Positions 8,913-17,594 of a stretch of 64,000 bases of DNA are shown piece after piece (position 1 is the first letter of the stretch; each line of letters opens with the position of its first letter). Both the position numbers and the translations under genes were made by a program. The notes under the pieces are model-generated. The model had not been told where the DNA came from and did not search any database. It saw only the letters and a program-made list of their open reading frames with translations. Origin of the DNA: GCA-1730015 sp964583825 (GTDB lineage Bacteria > Pseudomonadota > Gammaproteobacteria > Granulosicoccales > Granulosicoccaceae). The stretch lies in assembly GCA_964583825.1 (NCBI GenBank), contig CAZOXM010000004.1, forward strand, positions 1 through 64,000. The letters are read 5' to 3'.

Positions 8913-9065
8913 TCAGGCGAGCCGTTCGTTTACCACCACTTTTTCAGCAGTGGCATGCCTGGCGGATTGCTGTCGAATTCTTTTCTGTTCGTACCAGGTA
9001 AGGAATAGTCCGATACAAAAGGCGACGCCTAAACCAATGAATACAACGGGCCTGGGTAATTGCAT
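8913..9065 (-). CDS. small single-pass membrane protein
   Basis: A 50-residue protein starting MQLPRPVVFIGLGVAF. Residues 7-24 form one hydrophobic helix, followed by a charged tail (YEQKRIRQQ) that should sit in the cytoplasm. The start was chosen because AGGAG lies six bases upstream of this ATG, a near-ideal ribosome-binding site; a longer reading from 9113 lacks one. No family is recognised. It lies between the selD fusion and the MBL-fold hydrolase gene, all on the minus strand but with wide gaps. Real translation is likely from the ribosome-binding site and membrane topology; function is unknown. Confidence 0.55.
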   Translation of the reverse strand: MQLPRPVVFIGLGVAFCIGLFLTWYEQKRIRQQSARHATAEKVVVNERLA

Positions 9066-9192
9066 TGTTTTCTCCTGCCTCCGGCGGCTGACTCCACTGC
9101 GGTGTGAAATCAAGGAGGCTGTGCAGGTAGTGACTGGTAACTCCCTGCGGGCAGTTTAAATCCCAAATCTGTTCACAGTTAGTTACACAGCG

Positions 9193-10095
9193 TCAATCAT
9201 GTATATCACTTTCCTTTAGTTGATAAGTCTTGCTTTCGTTAATGCCAATAACGTCGACCACATTTTTCTCAACAAGATAGTCGAGCGTCGCCAGCAAACT
9301 CTGTTCTGCTGCCGGATACATGGACGGGTCGAGCTGCCGATAGATGATTGGTATCATTTCAGCGACGTTGATCGTGCCCTTCTCAAGACACTGAACTACC
9401 TGCCGCTCACGCTGTTGTCGATGGCGATAGAGCGCTCGTACATAATCCTGCGGCTGATCGAGCGGTGCCCCATGGGTCGGGTAGTAAACCTTGTCGTCGC
9501 GCTGCATCAGTCTGTCAAGTGATGCCATGTACGCTTTCATATTGCCGTCCGGTGGCACCACAATCGTGCTGGACCAACCCATCACCACATCACCGCAAAA
9601 CAGCGCCTGTTCCTGCGCCATGTAAAAGCTAAGGTGATTCGACGCATGTCCCGGGGTGTACACAGACTCGAGTGTCAGGTCACCGACCTGCAACACGGTG
9701 TTATGAGCCAGCAGCACATCGGGCTCAAACTCAGTATCAGCACCGAAACCACCGTCACCGTGAGGACCGTACCCGTAAGTGGGTGCATCGCAGTATTTTT
9801 TCAGTAATCCACAACCCGGTGAATGATCGAGATGGGTATGGGTAACCAGAATGTGGGTAATGATTTCACCTGCGGTCGCTCGCACGATGGCGTCGATATG
9901 CGATTGATCTGACGGCCCCGGATCTATCACTGCGACCTCGCCCGTTCCAACGATATAAGTGCCGGTACCGGTGAAGGTGAACGGACCCGGATTATTACAA
10001 ATTACCCGTCGTACGTTCGCCGACAGACTATCGACAATACCGTACTCAAATTCCGGTTTTTCATTGTGAGGAATCGAAGCCATGTCGCTGACCAT
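9193..10095 (-). CDS. MBL-fold metallo-hydrolase
   Basis: A 300-residue metallo-beta-lactamase-fold hydrolase. The metal-binding motif THTHLDHSPG, a downstream His (YTPGHASNHLSFY) and Asp (LFCGDVVMGWSS), and a final His (YYPTHGAP) give a complete dinuclear zinc site. The C-terminal part (VVQCLEKGTINVAEMIPIIY) is the winged-helix-like region seen in LACTB2-type members, which have been linked to RNA or thioester hydrolysis; the substrate here is not determinable. ATG 10095 is preferred over 10083; a longer reading to 10239 would run through a perfect palindrome at 10121-10151. A possible minus-strand -10 element (TATGAT, 10114-10119) supports a short leader. Confidence 0.85.
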   Translation of the reverse strand: MVSDMASIPHNEKPEFEYGIVDSLSANVRRVICNNPGPFTFTGTGTYIVGTGEVAVIDPGPSDQSHIDAIVRATAGEIITHILVTHTHLDHSPGCGLLKKYCDAPTYGYGPHGDGGFGADTEFEPDVLLAHNTVLQVGDLTLESVYTPGHASNHLSFYMAQEQALFCGDVVMGWSSTIVVPPDGNMKAYMASLDRLMQRDDKVYYPTHGAPLDQPQDYVRALYRHRQQRERQVVQCLEKGTINVAEMIPIIYRQLDPSMYPAAEQSLLATLDYLVEKNVVDVIGINESKTYQLKESDIHD

Positions 10096-10120
10096 TAGTT
10101 GTTGATCCGGGGTATCATAC

Positions 10121-10151
10121 GCGAGTCTGTCGGGCCACCCGACAGACTCGC
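10121..10151. promoter_or_regulatory. perfect 14-bp inverted repeat between the MBL-hydrolase gene and purD
   Basis: GCGAGTCTGTCGGG at 10121-10134 is followed by CCA and then its exact reverse complement at 10138-10151. On the minus strand it lies immediately upstream of a TATGAT hexamer (10119-10114), where the -35 region and operator of the hydrolase gene would be. There is no T tract on either side, so termination is unlikely. It is either a strong operator for a dimeric regulator or a leader hairpin. Confidence 0.5.
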
Positions 10152-10191
10152 AAACAAGACCAACCGCAGGCACGATGCATGTCGGGCCAGC

Positions 10192-10218
10192 AAACGTGAC
10201 CATATCAAACTCACGTTT
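10192..10218. promoter_or_regulatory. inverted repeat AAACGTGA-N11-TCACGTTT upstream of purD
   Basis: Perfect eight-base arms at 10192-10199 and 10211-10218 are separated by 11 bases, and the site ends 60 bases before the purD start. The arms begin GCAAACG and end CGTTT, partly like halves of the E. coli PurR box, but they are split by a spacer that PurR sites do not have. A regulatory site is plausible; the regulator is not identified. Confidence 0.4.
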
Positions 10219-10278
10219 AGCAACCAGAGCTTTTCGCAAGCGCGGCAGGCATTGATATCACTGATCATTGGAGTCACC

Positions 10279-11547
10279 GTGAAAGTTCTTATTGTTGGAG
10301 GTGGCGGTCGAGAGCATGCCCTCGCGTGGAAAGTAAGCACTTGTGCAGGTGTTACCCGGGTCTATGCAGCGCCCGGCAATGCAGGCACGGCCGTCAGCCA
10401 GTCAATTGAAAACGTCGATATCAGCGCATCCGATCTTGACGGCTTGCTCGCGTTTGCCCGCGCCAATGAAATATCACTCACCATCGTCGGTCCCGAGCAA
10501 CCACTGGTAGCGGGTATTGTCGATCAGTTTCAGGCTGCCGGCCTAAGCATTTTCGGACCAACTGCCGCGGCAGCCAGGCTTGAGGGAAGCAAGGCATACT
10601 GCAAACACTTCCTCAAAAGGCATCGGATACCAACGGCGGCCTATGAGGTTTTTACCGACCTCGGCGCCGCGCGTGATCATATCAACTCGCGCCCCACACC
10701 TATGGTTGTCAAGGCGGATGGACTGGCAGCAGGCAAAGGCGTCATTATCGCCCAGACCCGGGAGGAAGCGATTCAGGCGGCGGAAGATATGCTGCAACAG
10801 GAGCGTTTCGGCAGCGCCGGGGCTACCGTGGTCATCGAGGATTTCCTGGTCGGTGAAGAACTCAGTTATATCTGCATGGTCGACGGAAAAAACATCCTGC
10901 CACTGGCCACCTCACAGGATCACAAAGCGCGGGATGAAGGTGATACCGGTCCGAACACCGGGGGCATGGGTGCCTATTCACCGGCAAACGGCGACACACC
11001 GGCGCTGCAGGCACAGGTTATTGAACAGGTTATCCAGCCAACGGTGGATGGCATGATCGCCGACGGCAATCCGTTTACCGGTTTCTTATACGCCGGATTA
11101 ATGGTCGCCCCTGATGGCAGCGCACGGGTACTTGAGTTTAATGTCCGTTGTGGTGATCCTGAAACTCAACCGCTGCTGCTGCGCCTCGATTCTGATCTGG
11201 TGCAGCTTTGCTGTGCGGCTGTAGATGGCAGGCTTGCGGATTTTTCAGCGCAGTGGTCGGAACAGACGTCCATCGGTGTTGTGATGGCGGCGGGTGGGTA
11301 TCCGGCCGCCTACCGCAGTGGCGATGTGATTAACGGTCTGGATGATCTGCCCGATGACGTACAGGTTTTTCACGCAGGGACAAAAACTGACAATGGCGCT
11401 ACAGTGACCAGTGGCGGGCGAGTACTTTGCGTTACCGCGCTCGGCAGTTCGGTGGCCGATGCTCGTCAGCGTGTCTATGCTGCTGTCGAACGTATTCAGT
11501 GGGAAGATGCCTACTACCGCAGGGATATTGGACACCGAGCCCTGTAG
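10279..11547 (+). CDS. purD: phosphoribosylamine-glycine ligase
   Basis: GAR synthetase, the second step of de novo purine synthesis, joining glycine to phosphoribosylamine with ATP. The 422-residue protein has the expected N-terminus (KVLIVGGGGREHALAWK), the ATP-grasp core (PMVVKADGLAAGKGVIIA, VVIEDFLVGEELSYI), the family signature NTGGMGAYSPA and the metal-binding end RVLEFNVRCGDPETQPLL. The start is a GTG preceded by TTGGAG at good spacing; reading further upstream would cross the two regulatory-looking dyads. It is a single gene here, with no purH next to it, and converges on rho. The length is normal. Confidence 0.95.
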   Translation: MKVLIVGGGGREHALAWKVSTCAGVTRVYAAPGNAGTAVSQSIENVDISASDLDGLLAFARANEISLTIVGPEQPLVAGIVDQFQAAGLSIFGPTAAAARLEGSKAYCKHFLKRHRIPTAAYEVFTDLGAARDHINSRPTPMVVKADGLAAGKGVIIAQTREEAIQAAEDMLQQERFGSAGATVVIEDFLVGEELSYICMVDGKNILPLATSQDHKARDEGDTGPNTGGMGAYSPANGDTPALQAQVIEQVIQPTVDGMIADGNPFTGFLYAGLMVAPDGSARVLEFNVRCGDPETQPLLLRLDSDLVQLCCAAVDGRLADFSAQWSEQTSIGVVMAAGGYPAAYRSGDVINGLDDLPDDVQVFHAGTKTDNGATVTSGGRVLCVTALGSSVADARQRVYAAVERIQWEDAYYRRDIGHRAL

Positions 11548-11576
11548 GTGCAAAAGCCAGTGACCAGTCGCCGTGT

Positions 11577-12833
11577 TTAGCGTTTCATCGCATCAAAGAA
11601 TTCGTTATTGGTCTTGGTCTGCTGCAATCGGCCGATCAAAAACTCCATTGCCTCGATCTCGTCCATCGGGTGCAGGAACTTTCGCAATATCCAGATCTTC
11701 TGCAGTTCTTCAGGATCAATCATCAGTTCCTCACGACGAGTACCGGAACGATTGACACTGATGGCAGGGAACGTTCTCTTCTCGGCAATACGGCGGTCGA
11801 GATGCAATTCCATATTACCCGTTCCTTTGAACTCTTCGTAAATCACCTCGTCCATCTTGGAGCCGGTGTCGATCAGCGTGGTTGCAACAATCGTCAGGCT
11901 GCCACCTTCTTCGATGTTTCGCGCCGCACCAAAGAAACGTTTGGGACGATGCAGCGCATGCGCATCAACACCACCGGTGAGTACCTTGCCCGATGAGGGA
12001 ATCACTGTGTTGTAGGCACGCGCCAGTCGCGTAATTGAATCGAGCAGAATCACTACATCTTTCTTGTGTTCGACAAGGCGTTTGGCTTTTTCAATCACCA
12101 TCTCTGCCACCTGCACATGCCGACTGGCAGGCTCGTCAAACGTACTCGAAACCACTTCGCCCTGAACCATCCGTTCCATTTCGGTGACTTCTTCCGGACG
12201 TTCGTCGATCAAGAGCACAATGAGCACACACTCGGGATCATTGTGCGCAATACTCTGGGCAATATTCTGCAGAATCATGGTTTTGCCCGCCTTCGGTGGC
12301 GAGACAATCAGGGCGCGCTGGCCCTTGCCGATCGGCGCGACGAAATCAATGGTTCTGGCGGTGATATCTTCGGTACTGCCATTGCCGAGTTCGAGCGTTA
12401 ATCGCTCGGTCGCATGCAGCGGTGTCAGGTTCTCGAACAGTACCTTGTTGCGCGCTTCTTCGGGCGCACCGAAATTAATCTCGTCAACTTTTAACAGTGC
12501 AAAGTATCTTTCCCCGTCCTTGGGTGGTCTGATTTTGCCGGAGATAGAATCTCCGGTGCGCAGACTGAATCTTCTGATCTGACTGGGTGACACGTAGATA
12601 TCATCCGGGCCCGCCAGGTAGGAGCTGTCCGCGGATCTCAGGAACCCGAACCCGTCCTGTAAAATTTCCAGTACGCCGCCACCAAAAATATCTTCGCCTT
12701 TGCGGGAATGCGCCTTGAGCAGGGAAAAGATGATGTCCTGCTTGCGCGAGCGGGCGACATTGTCGAGACCTTCCGATTGAGCCAACTCAACCAGTTCGGT
12801 CGCTGATTTCTTTTTAAGATCGGTAAGATTCAT
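11577..12833 (-). CDS. rho: transcription termination factor Rho
   Basis: Hexameric RNA-dependent ATPase that terminates transcription. The 418-residue protein has the N-terminal helical domain (MNLTDLKKKSATELVELA), the cold-shock-like RNA-binding domain with RNP1 motif DGFGFLR, the Walker A loop SPPKAGKTM, Walker B VLLIDERPEEVTEM and the Q and R loops (GKVLTGGVDAHALHRPKRFF). The length matches E. coli Rho (419). Gene order trxA-rho with rhlB divergent is the standard gammaproteobacterial arrangement. The 603-base spacer upstream is unusually long and contains a putative inserted element. Confidence 0.98.
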   Translation of the reverse strand: MNLTDLKKKSATELVELAQSEGLDNVARSRKQDIIFSLLKAHSRKGEDIFGGGVLEILQDGFGFLRSADSSYLAGPDDIYVSPSQIRRFSLRTGDSISGKIRPPKDGERYFALLKVDEINFGAPEEARNKVLFENLTPLHATERLTLELGNGSTEDITARTIDFVAPIGKGQRALIVSPPKAGKTMILQNIAQSIAHNDPECVLIVLLIDERPEEVTEMERMVQGEVVSSTFDEPASRHVQVAEMVIEKAKRLVEHKKDVVILLDSITRLARAYNTVIPSSGKVLTGGVDAHALHRPKRFFGAARNIEEGGSLTIVATTLIDTGSKMDEVIYEEFKGTGNMELHLDRRIAEKRTFPAISVNRSGTRREELMIDPEELQKIWILRKFLHPMDEIEAMEFLIGRLQQTKTNNEFFDAMKR

Positions 12834-13072
12834 GTGCGAAACATGCTTTTTGGGGTTGAATAGCGTCTAGCTGTGGCACCGTTTCAAGGAGACGGCGGGA
12901 TCGTATAGAAGGGTAGAATTTGACCTGGTGATAAAGCCGAGCGAATACATCTTTCCCCGGTCGATAACCGGAGTGACTCGCGTGTTGTCACGGGTACTGA
13001 CGCAGCCCGAATAACCAGTGCTATTGAAGGAATGCGAGCAACATAGCACGCGTAACACGGCACGTCTAGCAA

Positions 13073-13205
13073 GGTGTTGAAAAACGTTATGAGCGACTGT
13101 CTAAGTAGGCTAATTCTCCCGAAAAAACGCAGATTATGGATGATCAATGAGTATTTTGAGAGGGATTTAGCGCCCTAAGACCTGGCGCAATGGTTTTTCA
13201 ACACC
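13073..13205. repeat. 133-bp segment bounded by perfect 13-bp inverted repeats
   Basis: GGTGTTGAAAAAC at 13073-13085 recurs as its exact reverse complement, GTTTTTCAACACC, at 13193-13205. Just outside, the flanks CTAGCA and CTGGCA (read outward to inward) extend the similarity with a small gap. The enclosed 107 bases have no coding potential. This is the shape of a MITE or a solo insertion-sequence remnant, and it would explain the long trxA-rho spacer. A long-range leader stem is the alternative. Confidence 0.5.
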
Positions 13206-13386
13206 CTCCTGCCAGCAGCCGGTTTCCAATCCATGCGCGGGTGCTTCGTCCGGATGCTTCCCGGTCGAGTCACCTGCGCAGTGGTGCACCTGCACAACCA
13301 CTGCTGCCTGCAAAGTTGACCGGCAGCAGCGATGTATAGCCACCAGCGCTTGCAATAAGCTGAGTGTAGTAGATAAGAAGCAAATG

Positions 13387-13411
13387 TGTGGCGCTGCACT
13401 GCAACGCCACA
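13387..13411 (-). terminator. hairpin downstream of trxA
   Basis: TGTGGCG (13387-13393) pairs with CGCCACA (13405-13411) across an 11-base loop, 26 bases beyond the trxA stop. On the minus strand the stem is followed by a moderately T-rich stretch but no proper T run, so termination here would be weak. Confidence 0.4.
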
Positions 13412-13436
13412 GGGGCGGGAGCTTTCTGCGCGCCTG

Positions 13437-13763
13437 TCAGGCAGCGCTGTCGATGAACGCGGATAGCTGGGATTTCGAGAGTGCGCCTACCTTGGTGCCC
13501 TCCACGGAGCCGTTTTTGAACAGCATAAGCGTCGGTATACCGCGGATGCCGTATTTCGGGGGCGTGCTCTGATTGTCGTCGATATTCAACTTGGCAATCT
13601 TTACTTTTTCGCCGTACTCCTCTGCTATTTCATCGAGGATCGGAGCAATCATCTTGCAGGGCCCGCACCACTCTGCCCAGTAATCCACCAGCACCGGCAC
13701 CTCTGACTGCAGCACCTCGGAATCGAAGTTGTCGTCGGTGACCTCAACAATATTTTTATGCAC
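13437..13763 (-). CDS. trxA: thioredoxin
   Basis: Cytoplasmic dithiol reductant of 108 residues, the standard length. The active site WAEWCGPCKMIAP is at residues 30-42 and the cis-Pro loop GIRGIPTLMLFK follows. It sits upstream of rho on the same strand and divergent from rhlB, as in E. coli. It could reduce many targets; nothing ties it to a particular one here. Confidence 0.97.
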   Translation of the reverse strand: MHKNIVEVTDDNFDSEVLQSEVPVLVDYWAEWCGPCKMIAPILDEIAEEYGEKVKIAKLNIDDNQSTPPKYGIRGIPTLMLFKNGSVEGTKVGALSKSQLSAFIDSAA

Positions 13764-13960
13764 TGTTTTTCTCCTGATCGATTAAACGGGCAGTAGTGAA
13801 ATGAGCGCCCGCGGGCTGGTTTGCCGTACTCACCAAACTGGGTGTCATCCAGGGAATTTCAACGCTAAATTCAACGCAGGACCGCAGATGTCGCTAGTTT
13901 CGTCGCCGCCATGCAGAAGTCTACCGCACCGGAAGCGGGTAAATACGCTATTCTCCGCGT

Positions 13961-15244
13961 ATGAAATCCGATTATCTGACCGACGTCAGTTTCCAGTCAC
14001 TCGATCTCGACCACAGCCTCGGCTCCGCACTCGATGCGGCGGGGTTCTCCCACTGCACCGAAATCCAGCAATTGTCGCTGCCTCTGATGCTGCAGGGCAA
14101 GGATATCGCCGCGCAGTCACAGACCGGCACCGGTAAGACGGCTGCTTTCCTGCTGGGGATGTTTCAGTACCTGATGAATCATCCACAGACAGATCCAGGC
14201 GCAGGCAGTGTGCGTGCACTGATTTTAGCGCCGACCCGCGAACTCGCGATCCAGATCCACAAAGATGCGCTGGAGATCGGTGCGAATACCGATTTCCGCA
14301 TAGCGCTCGCCTACGGTGGCACCGACTACGAAAAGCAGCGTCGCACCCTCGAGCAGGGCACTGACATCCTGATTGGTACACCCGGCCGTATCATTGACTA
14401 TTTCAAACAGCGTGTGTTTTCGCTGAAACAGGCGCAGGTCGTTGTGCTCGACGAAGCCGACCGAATGTTCGACCTGGGCTTCATTAGCGACATCCGCTAT
14501 CTGCTGCGGCGTATGCCAAAACCGGAACAACGCCTCAGCCTGCTGTTCTCGGCCACCCTGTCACATCGGGTCATGGAACTCGCCTACGAGCACATGAACA
14601 ACCCGGTCGATCTGAAGACCAACTCCGACACGATCGCCGCCGACAAAGTCGAGCAACACATGTATCACCCTGCATCCAACGAAAAAATACCGTTGCTGAT
14701 CGGACTGATGCGAAAAATACAACCGGTGCGCAGCATTGTGTTCGTCAACACCAAACGCGCCGCGGAAAAGGTTCACGGAAGCCTGCTGGGCAACGACATC
14801 AATGCCGATGTACTGTCCGGTGATGTGAGGCAAAAAAAGCGTCAGCGACTGATCAATGAGCTCGCCGATGGCTCCCTCAATACGCTCATCGCGACCGATG
14901 TAGCTGCGCGCGGGCTGCATATCGAAGGTATCACCCACGTGTTTAACTACGACCTGCCCCAAAATGCCGAAGACTACGTGCATCGAATCGGGCGCACAGC
15001 GAGGGCCGGCGCCGACGGTCAGGCAATCTCGTTTGCGTGCGAGGAATATGTCTTCTCGCTGCCTGAAATCGAGAGTTTGCTGGGTCATGAAATCCAGGCT
15101 GAGCCGATCACCGATGACATCATTGCCGACCCGGCGCCACCAAAGAAACTGCGCAGAGACAAGCCACCGCAGAACAAAAACGGGCGTCGCAGGCGTCCGA
15201 GACCCCCACGAAAAAGCAAAACCACGCCGCAAACGGCAGGATAG
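13961..15244 (+). CDS. rhlB: DEAD-box ATP-dependent RNA helicase RhlB
   Basis: A 427-residue DEAD-box helicase. The Q motif (FSHCTEIQQLSLPLML), motif I AQSQTGTGKTAAF, motif II VLDEADRMFDLGF, motif III FSATLS and motif VI HRIGRTARAG are all present. The C-terminal tail is Arg/Lys/Pro-rich (RRRRPRPPRKSK), as in RhlB, which assists RNase E in mRNA decay. The assignment to RhlB rather than another DEAD-box paralogue rests on the divergent trxA-rho neighbours and the short basic tail. It is followed by a good intrinsic terminator. Confidence 0.93.
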   Translation: MKSDYLTDVSFQSLDLDHSLGSALDAAGFSHCTEIQQLSLPLMLQGKDIAAQSQTGTGKTAAFLLGMFQYLMNHPQTDPGAGSVRALILAPTRELAIQIHKDALEIGANTDFRIALAYGGTDYEKQRRTLEQGTDILIGTPGRIIDYFKQRVFSLKQAQVVVLDEADRMFDLGFISDIRYLLRRMPKPEQRLSLLFSATLSHRVMELAYEHMNNPVDLKTNSDTIAADKVEQHMYHPASNEKIPLLIGLMRKIQPVRSIVFVNTKRAAEKVHGSLLGNDINADVLSGDVRQKKRQRLINELADGSLNTLIATDVAARGLHIEGITHVFNYDLPQNAEDYVHRIGRTARAGADGQAISFACEEYVFSLPEIESLLGHEIQAEPITDDIIADPAPPKKLRRDKPPQNKNGRRRRPRPPRKSKTTPQTAG

Positions 15245-15302
15245 TCACTCGCTGCCTGCAGCCGACTGCAAATTAAAGATTCAACCGAAAAACTACGCTA
15301 TA

Positions 15303-15338
15303 ACAGACAGCTCCGGTATACTCCGCTGCCTGTTTTTT
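15303..15338 (+). terminator. intrinsic terminator after rhlB
   Basis: ACAGACAGC (15303-15311) pairs with GCTGCCTGT (15325-15333) with one A-C mismatch; six Ts follow at 15333-15338. It lies 59 bases past the rhlB stop and before the next gene. Confidence 0.7.
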
Positions 15339-15396
15339 GCATCCGCTTTTTGTTGTAAACAATCAATTTTCGTGTTCCCGCGACCCGGAGCAAGCA

Positions 15397-16065
15397 ATGA
15401 ATTTCGAACAAGCCAGAATCAATATGATCGAGCAGCAGGTTCGGCCGTGGGACGTGCTGGATCAGCGGGTACTCAATGCCCTGGCAGACGTACCGCGCGA
15501 GGCATTCCTGCCCGAGGCTTTCGACGGGCTGGCTTATTCAGATACGCGAATCCCGCTCGACAATGACCGCATATCACTGAATCCCAACATTGAGGCCCGA
15601 CTGCTGCAGGCTGCCGTTCTGGAACCTGACGATCGCGCCCTGATTATCGGCAGCGGCAGTGGCTACATCGCTGCCTGTGCTGCAAAAATGTGCAAGCATG
15701 TCGAGTCAATTGACACATCCGAACAGGCCAATGCACAGGCACAGGAAAGTGCGGCGACCTGCGGCATCGACAACATCCGCTTCATCACCGGCGACCCATT
15801 GCAGGATCTGCCAGACAAAACCACTTACGATGCGATTATCGTCAACGGATCGCTGGAGCACGTGCCCGAGCGCCTGAAAACCAGGCTCAGCACAATGGGA
15901 CGCCTGATTGTGACGGTCGGACGCGAGGAAGACCCGATTATGGAAGCCTGCGTCATCCGCCGCATTGGAGAATCGGACTGGCTGGAACAGAGTATTTTTG
16001 ACACCCATATCCCCGCTTTGATTCGCAAATCCGAGCAGCAACAGAAGGACAGCTTCGTTTTCTGA
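15397..16065 (+). CDS. protein-L-isoaspartate O-methyltransferase family protein
   Basis: A 222-residue SAM-dependent methyltransferase of the PIMT family: the N-terminal MIEQQVRPWDVLDQRVLNAL and VPREAFLPEAF pattern, then the SAM site ALIIGSGSGYIAACAAKM. Canonical PIMT repairs isoaspartyl residues, but proteins of this subgroup encoded next to tolC-like genes lack parts of the substrate pocket, so repair activity is uncertain. The start was chosen at the ATG preceded by GGAGCAAG; an upstream TTG overlaps the terminator of rhlB. It is followed 197 bases on by the TolC-family gene, an association that recurs in gammaproteobacteria. Confidence 0.85.
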   Translation: MNFEQARINMIEQQVRPWDVLDQRVLNALADVPREAFLPEAFDGLAYSDTRIPLDNDRISLNPNIEARLLQAAVLEPDDRALIIGSGSGYIAACAAKMCKHVESIDTSEQANAQAQESAATCGIDNIRFITGDPLQDLPDKTTYDAIIVNGSLEHVPERLKTRLSTMGRLIVTVGREEDPIMEACVIRRIGESDWLEQSIFDTHIPALIRKSEQQQKDSFVF

Positions 16066-16262
16066 TCACACCCCGTTGTGCGCGTGTCCGGCACGCCCGA
16101 TCGCCCGGCATCGGCTGATTGGGGTCCGCGCAGTTTACATACACTGACAAATAGTCATCCCACAAACCTCAAATACGTTCTACATTCTTGTAACTGCCAA
16201 AAATAATCCGGAAGCTCATCTTTCCGGCACAAGAAAGTCAGTTGCCAAGAGAACCACAACGT

Positions 16263-17558
16263 ATGAATTTACGCCACGCGTACCCCCTGCTGATTTCCCT
16301 CGCAGTCAGTCCATCCCTGTTTGCCGCGGACCTGATCGATATCTATCAGATAGCCCGCGACAATGACTCGGTCATCCAGGCGACTATCGCCCAGCACGAT
16401 GCGGCTGTAGAAGCATTGCCGGTGGCGCGCTCGTCACTGCGCCCGAATATTGCCCTCGGCGCTGACAAGACCTGGAGCAATATTGCCGGAGACGATAGCG
16501 ACGTACTGGAAAGTGACAGCCAGAGTGTATCTGTCTCACAGAATCTCTATGCTCCGGAGGCGTGGCACGCGGCGAAGAAAGCCGAACTGACGGTTCAGCA
16601 GGCCCAGCTGACACTGAAAGAAGCCGAGCAGAATCTCATGTTTCGCGTCGCACAGGCCTACTTCAACATTCTGACTGCCGAAGAAACCCTGCAGGCGGCA
16701 TCATCATCGCGCGAGGCGATCTCCCGACAGACAGAGCAGGCAGAAAAGCGGTTTGAGGTCGGACTGAGCGCAATAACCGATGTAAAAGAAGCACAGGCAC
16801 AACTGGACCTGGCGGTGGCAAGGGAAATTGTCGCTGAAAATCAGCTGGCTGTGGCTCGTGAAGCACTGCGAGTAATCATTAATCAGGACATCCCCACCCT
16901 CGATCCGCTGGGCAGCGAAGCGGCACTGACGAATCCCAGCCCGGCCTCGGTCAATGAGTGGATCGAGATGGCGGAGCAAAACAGTCCGCGACTGCAGATT
17001 GCCGACCTGGATCAGGCACTGGCGGCAAAGGATATCTCGATTGAACGTGCGGGACGAAAACCGACCCTGGCGCTGAACGGGGGCTACGGCAATTCAAACT
17101 CGGAAGTCAGGGAAAATCCGGGACGCGAAACAACACAGCTGACGCTGCAGTTGAACTACCCGCTATATACCGGCGGCCGCACCAGCGCGCTGATACGCCA
17201 GGCCAAAGCACGAGCGACACAGGCTCAGTTCAACCGGGAAACCGTGCGACGTGCGGTGGAACAGGAAACCCGCGACGCCTATCTCAGTGTCATCGCTGAT
17301 GTCAGTCAGGCCAGCGCGCTGCAGCAGGCACTGGAGTCGACCGAAGTCGCCAGAGAGGCAACGCAGGCTGGCTATGATGCCGGCACCAGGACCGCAGTAG
17401 AATTGCTGGTATCACTGCGTGATACCTTCAGCGCGAGAGCCGAATATGCGGCGGCTCGCCACCAGTATGTGGTCAGGAGCCTGCAGTTGCGGCTCGCGAC
17501 CGGCCTGCTGGCAGAGAAGCACCTGCAGGCAGTCAACCGGTCCCTGACCGAACGCTGA
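16263..17558 (+). CDS. tolC: TolC family outer membrane protein
   Basis: Outer-membrane exit duct for type I secretion and drug efflux. The 431-residue product has a signal peptide ending SPSLFA before ADLIDIYQIARDND, then two outer-membrane-efflux repeats with long coiled coils; YFNILTAEETLQAA and RFEVGLSAITDVKEAQAQLDLA in the first repeat, and YDAGTRTAVELLVSLRDTFSARAEY in the second, are typical. An in-frame TTG 21 bases upstream was rejected because the ATG gives a standard signal peptide. No inner-membrane pump or adaptor gene is nearby, so it probably serves several systems encoded elsewhere. Confidence 0.92.
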   Translation: MNLRHAYPLLISLAVSPSLFAADLIDIYQIARDNDSVIQATIAQHDAAVEALPVARSSLRPNIALGADKTWSNIAGDDSDVLESDSQSVSVSQNLYAPEAWHAAKKAELTVQQAQLTLKEAEQNLMFRVAQAYFNILTAEETLQAASSSREAISRQTEQAEKRFEVGLSAITDVKEAQAQLDLAVAREIVAENQLAVAREALRVIINQDIPTLDPLGSEAALTNPSPASVNEWIEMAEQNSPRLQIADLDQALAAKDISIERAGRKPTLALNGGYGNSNSEVRENPGRETTQLTLQLNYPLYTGGRTSALIRQAKARATQAQFNRETVRRAVEQETRDAYLSVIADVSQASALQQALESTEVAREATQAGYDAGTRTAVELLVSLRDTFSARAEYAAARHQYVVRSLQLRLATGLLAEKHLQAVNRSLTER

Positions 17559-17566
17559 GGTGAGAA

Positions 17567-17581
17567 CGGGAACTGCTCCCG
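17567..17581. terminator. small hairpin between converging tolC and zinc-finger genes
   Basis: CGGGA-ACTGC-TCCCG in the 36-base convergent gap; a five-base-pair stem without a T run. It may give weak bidirectional termination. Confidence 0.25.
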
Positions 17582-17594
17582 CAAACAGGGCTTG

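Larger units (their letters stand above)
12834..13436. other. long trxA-rho spacer, no gene seen
   Basis: About 600 bases separate trxA from rho on the minus strand. Candidate reading frames here have no family resemblance, no good ribosome-binding site and odd composition, so I do not call a gene. It should contain the rho leader and promoter, a hairpin after trxA (13387-13411), and the inverted-repeat element at 13073-13205. Confidence 0.6.

Noticed and set aside
12884..13147. 87-codon minus-strand reading frame in the trxA-rho spacer
   Set aside because: No ribosome-binding site, no family resemblance, and it runs through one end of the inverted-repeat element.
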